Source of the DNA: Actinocatenispora rupis
Lineage (GTDB): Bacteria; Actinomycetota; Actinomycetes; Mycobacteriales; Micromonosporaceae
DNA length: 64,000 nt
Assembly (NCBI RefSeq): GCF_016861975.1
Contig: NZ_BOMB01000020.1
Span: 28,452-92,451 of the forward strand
Direction of reading: 5' to 3'
The translations under genes were made by a program, and so were the position numbers. Shown piece by piece: positions 1-8,412 of this stretch; position 1 is the stretch's first letter, and the number at the start of each line of letters is the position of its first letter. The notes below the pieces were generated by a model, which was given only the letters and a program-made list of their open reading frames with translations, did no database searches and had not been told where the DNA came from.

Positions 1-122
1 CGCCACCGCCGATCACCCCTGACCCTCCGCGCTGGCCACCGGGCATTGACGAGAACGCGCCGCCCCCGGCATCACTCCACAGTGGACAGATCGGCGGCGG
101 GGGTCAGCGCCGCGACGGGCGG

Positions 123-388
123 CTACGTTGGGCGGGCGTGGATGCCGAGGTCGGCGGAGACGACCAGGTTGTCGCCGGTGACGTAGCTGGCGGCGTCGGA
201 GGCGAGGAACGCGACGGCCTCGGCGACGTCGGCCGGTGTCCCGACCCGGCCAAGCGGTACGTCCGCGCCCCAGGCGGCGACGGTCTCCGCCGGAACACCC
301 AGCCTTGCCGTAGGCGGGGGTGTCGATCACGCCGGGGCTGACCGCGTTGACGCGGATCCGGCGCGGCGCGAGTTCGAGGGCCAGGGAC
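123..388 (-). pseudogene. Truncated, frameshifted SDR oxidoreductase remnant
   Basis: The minus strand encodes the C-terminal part of a classical short-chain dehydrogenase. It starts at SLALELAPRRIRVNAVSPG and runs to [12 protein letters not shown] one-base shift near 303 then moves it to the frame reading [34 protein letters not shown] and the stop at 123. The Rossmann glycine motif and the catalytic YxxxK are missing: similarity stops at about 388, and directly beyond it lies a TetR fragment on the other strand. I see no usable start. This is a dead gene fragment, unless the frameshift is a sequencing error; the missing N-terminus would remain in that case too. The family call is firm, the substrate unknown. 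Confidence 0.75.
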
Positions 389-396
389 CACTGCAC

Positions 397-753
397 GCCA
401 CCCCCGAAGACGCCCTCGAACGGTTCCGCTCGGGCACCGCGCCGACTCGCTGCGCGCCGCGTACCTGGGGAAACGGGTGCGCTGCCAGGAGGAGGTCCTG
501 CCGCTGCTCGAAGCCCTGCTGGCGGACCGGGCAGGCGCGGGCCGTCGTCGCGACCGCGTTCGCGTGCTTCGACGCCGCCGTGGCGACCTGGCTGGAGGCC
601 GACGGCAACGGCGACATCCTCGGCCTGTACGACCAGGGTCTCGCCGCCGTACGCGCCCGACGCCCCGCCGCGGACGTGGTGCCGGTACCGGTGCGGTCGG
701 GTCCGCGCGCCGTGGCTCGTAGCCTGCCGTCGAGTGCTAGCCCGGCCGGATGA
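397..753 (+). pseudogene. Truncated TetR-family regulator remnant
   Basis: The plus strand holds the C-terminal ligand-binding part of a TetR-type regulator without its helix-turn-helix. It reads EDALERF in one frame, SLRAAYLGKRVRCQEEVLPL in the next, then VVATAFACFDAAVATWLEA and ILGLYDQGLAAV back in the first frame, ending at TGA 751-753. Two compensating one-base shifts (about 435 and 530) explain the frame changes. The fragment lies head-to-head with the truncated SDR, the usual order of an SDR gene and its divergent TetR repressor. Both genes lack only their 5' parts, so one deletion across the shared promoter region is the simplest history. The family call rests on the helix pattern and on context. 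Confidence 0.55.
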
Positions 754-835
754 TCAGGCGTCGGCGACGTGTACTCCTGGAGGCAAGGCACCGTCCAGCC
801 ACCGGGACCGGCGACCCAGACGGCAGTATGGGCCG

Positions 836-1465
836 GTGACCGTGACCGACGAACAGACCGGGCGGCGCCTGCTGCGCCGCGGGTACGCGCTGGAATGGGC
901 AACGCTGGGCTGGAACGTCATCGGCATCGTCGTGTTGGCCGTCGCCGCGATCCGCGCCCGGTCGGTGGCGCTGGCCGGGTTCGGGCTGGACTCGCTCATT
1001 GAGATCGGCGCCTCGGTAGTGGTGGTCTGGGAGCTGTCCGGCGTGGGAGCCGCCCGGCAGCGGCGGGCGCTGCGGCTGATCGGTGCCGCGTTCGCCGCGC
1101 TGGCGCTCTACCTGGCGGTGCAGTCCACGGTGGTACTGGCCACCGGTTTTCATCCACACCATTCACCCGCCGGGATCGTCTGGACCGCCGTCACTGCGGT
1201 GGTGATGTTCGCGCTGGCGTTCGGGAAGGCCCGCACCGGCGTGGCGCTGGGCAATCCGGTACTTGCTACTGAGGGGCGGGTCACTCTGGTCGACGGCATC
1301 CTTGCTGCCGCGGTGTTGGCGGGGCTGATGCTCAACGCGGCGGCAGGCTGGTGGTGGGCCGACCCGCTCGCCGGGTACGTGTTGGTGTTCTACGCCGCGC
1401 GCGAGGTGCGTGCCATCTGGCGCGACACCAGCGGCCCCGGCGAGTCAGCGGCCGATGGGGGCTGA
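836..1465 (+). CDS. Cation transporter, CDF-like membrane domain
   Basis: A 209-residue membrane protein with about five hydrophobic helices. Residues around 43-55 read GFGLDSLIEIGAS, the form taken by the first metal-site helix in short actinobacterial cation diffusion facilitator relatives, and residues near 148-160 (ATEGRVTLVDGIL) form the second metal-site helix. The soluble C-terminal domain of full CDF proteins is absent, which is normal for this short family. It probably exports a divalent metal across the cytoplasmic membrane; the metal is unknown. The GTG at 836 is chosen because a CAGTAT hexamer lies 6 nt before it, the leaderless spacing seen elsewhere here. The GTG at 842 is an alternative. 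The long open frame running in from upstream is chance extension through the TetR remnant. Confidence 0.8.
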   Translation: MTVTDEQTGRRLLRRGYALEWATLGWNVIGIVVLAVAAIRARSVALAGFGLDSLIEIGASVVVVWELSGVGAARQRRALRLIGAAFAALALYLAVQSTVVLATGFHPHHSPAGIVWTAVTAVVMFALAFGKARTGVALGNPVLATEGRVTLVDGILAAAVLAGLMLNAAAGWWWADPLAGYVLVFYAAREVRAIWRDTSGPGESAADGG

Positions 1466-1636
1466 GGTGCTGCTGGCTGCGGCCGGCAGGCTTCGGCGTC
1501 CGGCTCGCTACAGGCGGCCCCGGCCGCGGGCACTCCGGCGCGGACCGACCTGTCGGCCTTTGCAGGGTGCAGTGCCGGTGCCCACGCCGGTCCCGCCATC
1601 GCGAGAGCCACGAGGTCGCCGGTCGTCCTGCGCGCG

Positions 1637-1670
1637 GCCCGCTCAGCGGCCGGGCGGGGGCTGAGCGGGC
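1637..1670. terminator. Bidirectional hairpin terminator
   Basis: Perfect 11-bp inverted repeat (GCCCGCTCAGC and its complement) around a 12-nt GC-rich loop. It sits between the convergent ends of the cation transporter and the amino-acid permease. There is no U tract, as is usual for high-GC terminators. Confidence 0.6.
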
Positions 1671-1700
1671 AGGTGTCCATTGTGGACGTTGCCGGGTGGG

Positions 1701-3140
1701 TCAGGCGGGGTCGGAGGCGACCGGTGCCGGTTCGGCGTCGGGTACGGGGGCCGCGCGGGTGGCGCGGCGCCGCCGGACCAGCAGGTACGACGCCAGGATC
1801 AGCACCATCGCGGGGATGCCGACCTGCCAGGCGATCGAGTACCCGGGGACGAAGGCGGTCAGGACCACGACGAACACCGCGTACGCCAGCGCCACGACGG
1901 GGATGACCGGCCCGCCGGGCAGCCGTACCGGGGCGGGTGGTGCACCGTCGGCGGCGCGGCGGCGCCGGAACGCCAGGTGCGTGACGAAGATGATCATCCA
2001 GACGACCAGGCCGGTGAACAGTGCCGCGCCGAGCAGCATCGGGAACGCCAGGCCCGGCGAGGCGACCGAGGCGACCAGCGCGGCGAGCAGTCCGATCGCC
2101 GACGCCAGCACCGCCGCGACCGGGGTACGGCGCCGGCCGAGCCGCCGCAGCCGCTTCGGCGCGTACCCGTCGAGGGCGAGCGAGTGCAGCATCCGGGTCG
2201 CCACGTACAGGTTGGTGTTGGCGGTGGACAGGGCGGCGGTGAGGATGACGGCGTTCATGACGCCGGCCGCGGCCGGGATGCCGACCTGCGTGAACAGCCG
2301 TACGAACGGGCTCTGCCAGATGTGTTCGGCGCTGCCGGCCTGCCGCCACGGGACGATCGACACGACGACGGCCATGGCCAGCACGTAGAACAGCAGCAGC
2401 CGCAGGACGGTGCCGCGCGCGGCCCGCGGCATCTCCCGGGCCGGGTCGGTCGACTCGGCCGCGGTCATCGCCACCGTCTCGGTCCCCGCGTACGCGAGGG
2501 TCACCACGGCGAGGGCCATCAGCGCCGGCCCCGGCCCGTTGGGGACGAACCCGCCGTGGCCGGTCCAGTTGTGGAAGCCGACGGCGCCGTGGCCGCGCAG
2601 CCCGACCAGTACGAACACCACGCCGAACACGATGAACAGTACGACCGCGGCGACCTTCACCATCGCCAGCCAGTACTCGAACTCGCCGAACAGGCCGACC
2701 GAGGCGCAGTTCACGCCGACGACCAGCGCCGCGAACACCAGCACCGGGATCCACGCCGGCAGTCCGGGCAGCCAGTACTGCGTGTAGAGGGCGGCGGCGA
2801 CGATCTCGGCGCCGATCACGACCACCATGCTCACCCAGTACGCCCAGCGCTGCACATAGCCGGCCAGCGGGCCGAGGTAGCGGTCGGCGAGGGCGCCGAA
2901 CCCGCCCGCCTCCGGATGCACCGACACCATCTCCGCCAGCGCGAACGCCAGCGCCGCGGCGAACGCGGCACCGACCGCGAACAGCACCACCACCGACGGG
3001 CCGGCCATCGAGATGGCCTGCGCCGACCCGAGGAACAGCGCCGTGCCGAGCGCGCCGCCGACCGAGATCATCCGGATCTGCCGGGTACGCAATGCGCGGC
3101 GTAGACCGCCGGTGTCGGCCTGCCCGTCGCCGGTGTCCAT
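1701..3140 (-). CDS. Amino acid permease (APC superfamily)
   Basis: A 479-residue integral membrane protein with about 12 hydrophobic segments. The N-terminus carries the APC signature: RTRQIRMISVGGALGTALF around residues 18-36, with the glycine-rich unwound helix that binds the amino-acid backbone. A second family stretch, YAGTETVAMTAAESTDP, lies near residue 215. It should be a proton-coupled amino-acid importer of the AAT type; the substrate cannot be read. The ATG at 3140 is preferred over the adjacent GTG at 3143 because GGAGG lies 6 nt before it and only 3 nt before the GTG. It is transcribed alone, with a hairpin terminator past its 3' end. Confidence 0.88.
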   Translation of the reverse strand: MDTGDGQADTGGLRRALRTRQIRMISVGGALGTALFLGSAQAISMAGPSVVVLFAVGAAFAAALAFALAEMVSVHPEAGGFGALADRYLGPLAGYVQRWAYWVSMVVVIGAEIVAAALYTQYWLPGLPAWIPVLVFAALVVGVNCASVGLFGEFEYWLAMVKVAAVVLFIVFGVVFVLVGLRGHGAVGFHNWTGHGGFVPNGPGPALMALAVVTLAYAGTETVAMTAAESTDPAREMPRAARGTVLRLLLFYVLAMAVVVSIVPWRQAGSAEHIWQSPFVRLFTQVGIPAAAGVMNAVILTAALSTANTNLYVATRMLHSLALDGYAPKRLRRLGRRRTPVAAVLASAIGLLAALVASVASPGLAFPMLLGAALFTGLVVWMIIFVTHLAFRRRRAADGAPPAPVRLPGGPVIPVVALAYAVFVVVLTAFVPGYSIAWQVGIPAMVLILASYLLVRRRRATRAAPVPDAEPAPVASDPA

Positions 3141-3486
3141 CACGCACCTCCGTGCCGGTTGCCGGCCCGTGGGGTACCGGCCGTCCTCGTCGGGCGGATC
3201 CTACCGATCCCGGGCCGTGCCGGCGATGCAGGACCGTACCGGGTTGTCGCGTCACGTCCTGGGTCACACCTTCTTGGGCCCGACCGGTTCGGTGGTGTAA
3301 GTAACGGGGACCGTACTTTCCGCCCGATCAGTACCGTGGCCTCCGGTTCGCCCGGGGCCAGCCGGGCTTGAGGACCCCGGCCGGACCGCCCGCCCACGAC
3401 GCGCCCGGCGTCCCCACCCCTGGCCGACGCCCCGTGACCGGCCGCCAACGCGGCGGCACCCGTACCCCCTCGTGGAAGGACCGCCC
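3141..3486. other. Gene-free stretch between divergent genes
   Basis: About 346 bp between the permease and the monooxygenase-like gene. It must hold both promoters. A possible permease -10 (TAGGAT on the minus strand, 3196-3201) lies about 56 nt before its start, without a clear -35. No open frame with gene-like content or strong repeat is visible. Confidence 0.4.
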
Positions 3487-4773
3487 ATGCACGACAGTCC
3501 GCGCATCCTCGTCGTCGGCGCCGGGCAGGCAGGGCTCGGCCTGGCCCGCGGCCTGCTCGCCCACGGTGTCGAGGTCACCGTCGTCTCGGCGCAGACCCCG
3601 CAGCAGATGCGGCGCCAGCGGCCGAGGAGTACGCAGGTGAAGTTCCCGCGCGCGCTGGCCGTCGACCGCCGCTGGGGCAACGACCTGTACGACGACCAGG
3701 CGCCGCCGATCACCGGCCTGCAGGTACGCGTGCCGGGCCTGCAGCCGCTGGACCTCGTCGGCCGCGGCCCGCTGGCCGACACCCCGGCCCGCAGCGTCGA
3801 CCAGCGCCTGGTCATGCCCGCGCTGCTGGAGGCCGTCGAACGCGCCGGCGGCCGGACACGGTACGAGCAGGTCACCGACCTCGCCGTCCTCGCCGACGGG
3901 TACGACCTGGTGGTGGTGACGGCGGGCCGCGGGCCGCTGGCCGAGCGGTTCCCGGTCGACCGGCGATGGCAGCGCTACGACCGGCCGCAGCGGCACCTGT
4001 TCCTCGCGTACGTCGACGGCATGCGCGGCGTCGCCGATCCCCGGCTGCCCGGCCCGGGCGTGACGATGACGATGCTGCCCGGTGCCGGGGAACTGTTCAC
4101 GATCCCCGCGCTCAGCGGCGACGACGCCGGCACCCGGCAGGTCGGGATGCTGCTGGTCGAGGCCGTACCGGGTGGGCCGCTGGACCGGTTCGGCGATGCG
4201 AACCTGGGCCCGGCCGAGGCGCTCGACACCGCGCGCGAGGTGTACCGGGAGTTCGCGCCCGCCGACCACGACCGGATCCGGACGGCGACTCCGGCCGACC
4301 AGTGGTCCACGGCGACCGGCGCGGTCCTGCCCACCGTCCGCGAACCGGTACTCGAACTGCCGAACGGGGTGACCGCGCTGGCCGCCGGCGACACCTGGGT
4401 GACGCAGGATCCGGTGGCGGCACAGGGATCCAACACCGCCACCGTCACCTACGGCGCGCTGCTGGACGCCATCCTCGGCCGGATCGCCGACGGCCGGGCG
4501 CTGGACGCGGCCTGGGCGCGCCGGTTCACCGCGCAACTGTTCGCCGCGACCCTGGCCCCCGCGGCACGGTGGAGCCTGTCGATGATCGCCCCACCCGACC
4601 AGGTACCGCCGCACGTGCCCGCGCTGCTCGCCGCCGGCGCCCGGTTCCCGCAGGTCGCCGACCGGCTCGTCGCGGGCTTCGACGACCCGGCGACGCTCGG
4701 CTGGTTCGCCGACCCCGACCGGGCACGCGAGTACCTGCGGCGGGTGGGGGCGGAGGCGCCGGTGAACGCCTGA
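3487..4773 (+). CDS. Styrene/indole monooxygenase-like FAD enzyme
   Basis: A 428-residue flavoprotein. Residues 6-18 read ILVVGAGQAGLGLA, the GxGxxG dinucleotide-binding motif, and the next region (QQMRRQRPRSTQVKFPRAL) resembles the StyA branch of group E monooxygenases. Downstream ALAAGDTWVTQDPVAAQGSN near residue 298 holds the GD motif that contacts FAD and the following active-site loop of that family. Such enzymes epoxidise alkenes or indole with FADH2 from a separate reductase (StyB). No StyB-like gene is in the window, so the reductant would come from elsewhere. The start at ATG 3487 has GGAAGGA 6 nt upstream; the in-frame GTG at 3472 lies inside that ribosome site. A methyltransferase follows 114 bp downstream on the same strand. 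Confidence 0.72.
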   Translation: MHDSPRILVVGAGQAGLGLARGLLAHGVEVTVVSAQTPQQMRRQRPRSTQVKFPRALAVDRRWGNDLYDDQAPPITGLQVRVPGLQPLDLVGRGPLADTPARSVDQRLVMPALLEAVERAGGRTRYEQVTDLAVLADGYDLVVVTAGRGPLAERFPVDRRWQRYDRPQRHLFLAYVDGMRGVADPRLPGPGVTMTMLPGAGELFTIPALSGDDAGTRQVGMLLVEAVPGGPLDRFGDANLGPAEALDTAREVYREFAPADHDRIRTATPADQWSTATGAVLPTVREPVLELPNGVTALAAGDTWVTQDPVAAQGSNTATVTYGALLDAILGRIADGRALDAAWARRFTAQLFAATLAPAARWSLSMIAPPDQVPPHVPALLAAGARFPQVADRLVAGFDDPATLGWFADPDRAREYLRRVGAEAPVNA

Positions 4774-4887
4774 CCCGGCGGCGGGCCTCGCGTGGGCTCG
4801 ACGCGCCGGACCGGGCCTGTAGATTGCGGCGCTGGACGCGATTCCTCGCGTCCGTGGCAGCTTCCCGACAACCAGGGGGATACCTCG

Positions 4888-5760
4888 ATGACCACCCCGA
4901 CCCGCGACTTCCGTGACGACACCCCGGCCACCTTCTACGCCGACATCGCCGAGGGCGGCGACGGCGCCACCACCACCTACCTCGACCACATGGGCGACTT
5001 CTGGCACCACGGCCGCCCCGAGCACGAGGCGGCGGGGCTCTCCCCCGAGCAGGTGGCACGGAAGATGGCCGAGGAGGTGGTGACGGCACTGGGCGTCGGC
5101 GCCGGCGACCTCGTCCTGGACTTCGGGTCCGGCCCCGGCGGCAGCACCCTGCACATGGCCCGCACCTCCGGCGCCCACTTCGTCGGCGTGTCCAACGCCG
5201 ACGCCCTCAACCGCCGCGCCCGCGAACTCGCCGCCGAGGACGGCGGCAGCCGCGCGTCGTTCCTGACCATCGACTCCGCCGCGTACCGGGACTTCGCGTT
5301 CTGGCCCGACGGTGTCCTCGACGGCGCGACGTTCTTCGAGTCGGTCTGCCACCTCAGCGACAAGGACAAGTTCTTCCAGGCCGTGTACCGCAAGCTCAAG
5401 CCCGGCGCCGCGCTCGTCGGCGTCGACTGGGTGCAGCGCCCGTACGGTGACCTGCAGACCCCGGAGCAGATCGCCGAGTACATCGACCCGGTGTGCGAAC
5501 ACATCCGGCTCGCCGGGCTCGGCACCGTCGACAGTTACGCCGAGCAGATGCGCGACGCCGGGTTCACGGTCACGCACGCCGAGGACCTGTTCGCCGGGCA
5601 GCAGTGCTGGGGCAGCACCCCCGAGGCCGACCGGGAGAACTGGCTCAACCACGCCGACACCGAGTACAACCTGTTCGCGCTCGGCAAGAACGCCCTCGAC
5701 AACGCCCGCGGTACCGGCGTGTTCAGCGTCGGCTACTGGATCGCCCGCAAGCCCGCGTAA
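4888..5760 (+). CDS. Class I SAM-dependent methyltransferase
   Basis: A 290-residue methyltransferase. Motif I is VLDFGSGPGGSTLHMA near residue 76. Later segments (ESVCHLSDKDKFFQAVYRKL, then LVGVDWVQRPYG and TPEQIAEYIDPV) resemble the sterol/geranyl-diphosphate type of C-methyltransferase, where a helix after motif III closes over a hydrophobic substrate. This likeness is from memory and the substrate is unproven. No terpene cyclase is nearby, so a methylisoborneol role is not supported. The start at ATG 4888 has AGGGGGA 7 nt upstream. A TAGATT hexamer near 4821 may be its -10, so it may be transcribed apart from the monooxygenase before it. Confidence 0.75.
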   Translation: MTTPTRDFRDDTPATFYADIAEGGDGATTTYLDHMGDFWHHGRPEHEAAGLSPEQVARKMAEEVVTALGVGAGDLVLDFGSGPGGSTLHMARTSGAHFVGVSNADALNRRARELAAEDGGSRASFLTIDSAAYRDFAFWPDGVLDGATFFESVCHLSDKDKFFQAVYRKLKPGAALVGVDWVQRPYGDLQTPEQIAEYIDPVCEHIRLAGLGTVDSYAEQMRDAGFTVTHAEDLFAGQQCWGSTPEADRENWLNHADTEYNLFALGKNALDNARGTGVFSVGYWIARKPA

Positions 5761-5823
5761 CGGCCGGCGTCCTGCCCGACGCGTCCAGCCCGAGCGCCGG
5801 GGAACCGGCGGGGTGGCGGGCCG

Positions 5824-5902
5824 GCCGTACCGGGTGGGCGGTTCCGGACCGGGCACGACCCCGATCAGGCCCGCCGCCGCCGACCGGTCCACCCGGTACG
5901 GC
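5824..5902. terminator. Long inverted repeat between convergent genes
   Basis: Perfect 14-bp arms (GCCGTACCGGGTGG at 5824-5837 and its complement at 5889-5902) enclose 51 nt that can fold further. It lies between the 3' ends of the methyltransferase and the NTF2-like gene and probably stops transcription from both sides. Confidence 0.5.
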
Positions 5903-5963
5903 GGCGGCCCGCGGGTGCCTGGATCGGTTGGCGTACAGCGCATCCGCGCGAGCCGGCCGGGGG

Positions 5964-6347
5964 TCAGCGGGTGCGGGTGATGGTGTGCACGCGCCGTATC
6001 CGCCCGTCCGCCGCCAGGTCGGCGAACCAGTGCACGTCGGTGGTGATCTCGACGCCCTTGCGGGTCGTGGCCACCAGCGTGTACCGGGCGGCGACCCGGT
6101 CACCGGCACCGAACGCCTCGTGTACCTCGACCCGGCAGGACGTGACGTTCCGGCGGCTGGGCCGGGCGTGCGCGACGAGCTTCGCCCGGTCGAGCATGGT
6201 GCCGTCGTTGACCCACTCCAGGTCGGGCGTGTGGTAGCGGTCCACGACCGTGCCGGGGTCCTCCGCGGAGAAGGTCATCTCCGCCACGTACGCCGTCAGG
6301 TACTGCCGGATGTCGTCCTCGGCCGTCTCGGCCCTGATCCCCGCCAT
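5964..6347 (-). CDS. NTF2-like / SnoaL-fold protein
   Basis: A 127-residue small protein of the nuclear-transport-factor-2 fold. The pattern is a helical first third (EDDIRQYLTAYVAEM), a loop with YHTPDLEWVNDGTMLDR, then strands such as RVEVHEAFGAGDRVAARYTL and EITTDVHWFADLAADGRI. Family members range from ketosteroid isomerases and cyclases to binding proteins without enzymatic activity; nothing here fixes the reaction. The ATG at 6347 is chosen because GGGGAGGG lies just upstream; an in-frame extension to 6410 would run through the operator region. It is divergent from a TetR gene and a TGACA-N4-TGTCA palindrome lies 21 bp before its start, so it is very likely the repressor's target. Confidence 0.8.
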   Translation of the reverse strand: MAGIRAETAEDDIRQYLTAYVAEMTFSAEDPGTVVDRYHTPDLEWVNDGTMLDRAKLVAHARPSRRNVTSCRVEVHEAFGAGDRVAARYTLVATTRKGVEITTDVHWFADLAADGRIRRVHTITRTR

Positions 6348-6367
6348 GCCGCCCTCCCCTGAAAATC

Positions 6368-6418
6368 TGACAACACTGTCAAGGTTAAGGCGAACCGGTA
6401 AGCTTGACAAGCGTGTCA
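6368..6418. promoter_or_regulatory. Two TetR-type operators between divergent genes
   Basis: Two copies of TGACA-N4-TGTCA, at 6368-6381 and 6405-6418, with centres 37 bp apart. The second contains the GTG start of the TetR gene (6413), so repressor binding would block its own transcription and translation. The first lies 21 bp upstream of the NTF2-like gene. The larger unit CTTGACA...TGTCAG is itself inverted between the two sites. Confidence 0.75.
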
Positions 6419-6985
6419 GAGAACAAGCGCAGGCGGCGCGCCGACGCCGACCGGAACACCGCCGCCATCCTCACGGCCGCCGCATCCGTCCTCGCCGACC
6501 GGCCACACGCCAGCATCGACGAGATCGCCACCGAAGCCGGCGTCAGCCGCCAGACCGTGTACGCGCACTACACCAACCGCGACGCGCTGCTCGCCGCCCT
6601 CGTCGAGTACGTCAGCGGCCAGGTCGTCGCCGACCTCGACCGCGCCAACCTCGACGACGGGCCCGCCACCGACGCCCTGCGCCGGCTCCTCGACACCGCC
6701 TGGGCCGCGTTCGACCACACCCCCCTGCTGCTCACGACCGCCACCGGACTCACCGCCGAGCAGTCCGACCACGCACACGAGCCCGTCGTCGACCGCCTGC
6801 GGCGCCTCATCCGGCGCGGCCGCGACACCGGCGAGTTCACCACCGACCTGGACACCGACTGGCTCGTCACCGCCACCCTCGCCCTCGGCCACGCCGCCAG
6901 CGACTCCGCCCGTACCGGGGGGCTCGCGCGCGCACGCGCCGTCGACACGCTGCACCGCACCCTGCTCGCCCTGTACCGGGCCTGA
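6413..6985 (+). CDS. TetR-family transcriptional repressor
   Basis: A 190-residue TetR/AcrR-type regulator. Residues about 12-58 form the DNA-binding domain: NTAAILTAAASVLADRP is helix 1, SIDEIATEAGVSRQTVYAHY the helix-turn-helix, followed by TNRDALLAALVEYV. The rest is the helical ligand domain, with no recognisable effector signature. The GTG at 6413 is preferred to the TTG at 6404 because TAAGCT ends 8 nt before it and the protein then begins at the usual distance from the helix-turn-helix. It probably represses itself and the divergent NTF2-like gene through the two operators. Confidence 0.88.
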   Translation: MSENKRRRRADADRNTAAILTAAASVLADRPHASIDEIATEAGVSRQTVYAHYTNRDALLAALVEYVSGQVVADLDRANLDDGPATDALRRLLDTAWAAFDHTPLLLTTATGLTAEQSDHAHEPVVDRLRRLIRRGRDTGEFTTDLDTDWLVTATLALGHAASDSARTGGLARARAVDTLHRTLLALYRA

Positions 6986-7307
6986 CCGGTCGGCGGCCTC
7001 GGCGCACGTTCGCCGCGGGCCCTGCGGGAACGGTGGAACGACGGCGGCACGTCGAGTGGTGGGAACCCATCTGAAACGGTGCTGCGCAAGGGAACCCCGA
7101 CGCCATGAACGGTATCGCCGGACTGTCGGCGGCAGCTGCGACCATGCGCCCGTGACCGGCCCCGGGTACGTCTCCGACGCGTGACGACCTGTCCCACGGT
7201 GCGCGATTCTGAGCTGTCGCGGCTGGACGATCCGCGGCCGTTGCTGGCCGCCGTCGTACCCGACACCGACGGGGTGCTCGGGGCCTGCTGGGCTCCGTGA
7301 CCGGCGG
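6986..7307. other. Gene-free stretch, possible decayed sequence
   Basis: About 320 bp between the TetR stop and the AraC stop. One short plus-strand frame ending at 7300 reads SELSRLDDPRPLLAAVVPD, which has protein-like composition but no start of quality and no family I recognise. It may be a gene remnant. No clear terminator is visible. Confidence 0.3.
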
Positions 7308-8333
7308 TCAGGGCGAGGGGATCCCGGCCGGCTCGGTGTGCTGCCGGACGGTGCTGGGCGGCGTGCCGTGCACGCGTTTGAAGGCGCGGCTGAACGCGGC
7401 GATGGAGTGGTAGCCGAGGCGGCCGGCGAGCTCGCCGACCGCGGCACCGTCGAGGAGCTGCTGACGCGCGAGATGCATGCGCCAGCGGGTGAGGTAGGCC
7501 ATGACGGGTTCGCCGGCGGTCTGGGTGAAGCGGGCGGCGAAGGCCGAGCGGGACATGGTGACCTCGGCGGCGAGTGACGCCAGGGTCCAGGGGCGTGCCG
7601 GGTGCCGGTGGATCAGCGAGATGGCCTGGCCGATCTGCGGGTCGCGCAGCGCGCCGAGCCAGCCGGTCTGCGCCGCGGGGTCGTTCTCGATCCAGGACCG
7701 GATCGCTTGTACGACAAGGATGTCGGACAGCCGGGTGATGACGGTTTCGCCGCCGGGCCGCAGGGTGGTGGCCTCGGCGGCGATCAGCCGCAGCGTGGCC
7801 TGCAGCCATTCGGCCTCGGTACCGCGGGAGGCGTCCAGGTGCAGCAGCCGGGGCAGCAGCGCGACGAGTTCCCGCGCCGCCGGGTGGTCGAACCGTACGC
7901 CGCCGCAGACCAGGGTTCCGGGAGCGTCACCGCCACCGTGCCGCAGTACGGCGTACCGGTCGCCGAAGTACTCGTGTGGGAGCTCGACGACGTTGGGTGC
8001 GGCGACGCCCGGCTCGCTGCGCAGCCGGTGGCCCCGCCCGTGCGGAACGAGCGCAAGCTCGCCGGGACGCAGGGTCTGCACCCCGGCGCCGTCGACCTCC
8101 AGCAGGCCCTGCCCAGCGGTCACGATGTGGAACCACAGGTAGTCGGGTGTGGCGGGCACCGTGACCCCCCAGGGCTCGGTGAGCTCCGCGTGACAGTAGA
8201 AGGTGCCCGACAGTCGCAGGAAGTGCAGCGCCTGCCCGAGCGGCTCGGCCGAGAGTACGGAGTCGGTCGCGGTCACCGGTCCAGCATCCGCCAGCGGCAC
8301 TCGATAGTCCAGTCGCCCTGGACGAACGAGCAT
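7308..8333 (-). CDS. AraC-family regulator with cupin sensor
   Basis: A 341-residue regulator. The N-terminal half is a cupin-6-type sensor (FYCHAELTEPWGVTVP near residue 45, then LALVPHGRGHRL near 95). The C-terminal 100 residues hold two helix-turn-helices: WTLASLAAEVTMSRSAFAAR and AVGELAGRLGYHSIAAFSRA, with the family signature GTPPSTVR near the end. It probably activates the divergent NmrA-type gene 79 bp away. The ATG at 8333 gives the usual length; no good ribosome site is visible, so the start is uncertain by some residues. Confidence 0.87.
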   Translation of the reverse strand: MLVRPGRLDYRVPLADAGPVTATDSVLSAEPLGQALHFLRLSGTFYCHAELTEPWGVTVPATPDYLWFHIVTAGQGLLEVDGAGVQTLRPGELALVPHGRGHRLRSEPGVAAPNVVELPHEYFGDRYAVLRHGGGDAPGTLVCGGVRFDHPAARELVALLPRLLHLDASRGTEAEWLQATLRLIAAEATTLRPGGETVITRLSDILVVQAIRSWIENDPAAQTGWLGALRDPQIGQAISLIHRHPARPWTLASLAAEVTMSRSAFAARFTQTAGEPVMAYLTRWRMHLARQQLLDGAAVGELAGRLGYHSIAAFSRAFKRVHGTPPSTVRQHTEPAGIPSP

Positions 8334-8412
8334 GACACAGCGACGAACAGTCATGGCCAGTCCGGGAACGGCATCCAACACTGGACGTACGGCACAACCA
8401 GTGGAGGACGCC

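Noticed and set aside
4888..5760. Methylisoborneol pathway (GPP methyltransferase plus cyclase)
   Set aside because: No terpene cyclase lies in the neighbourhood, and motif likeness of the methyltransferase alone does not establish the substrate.
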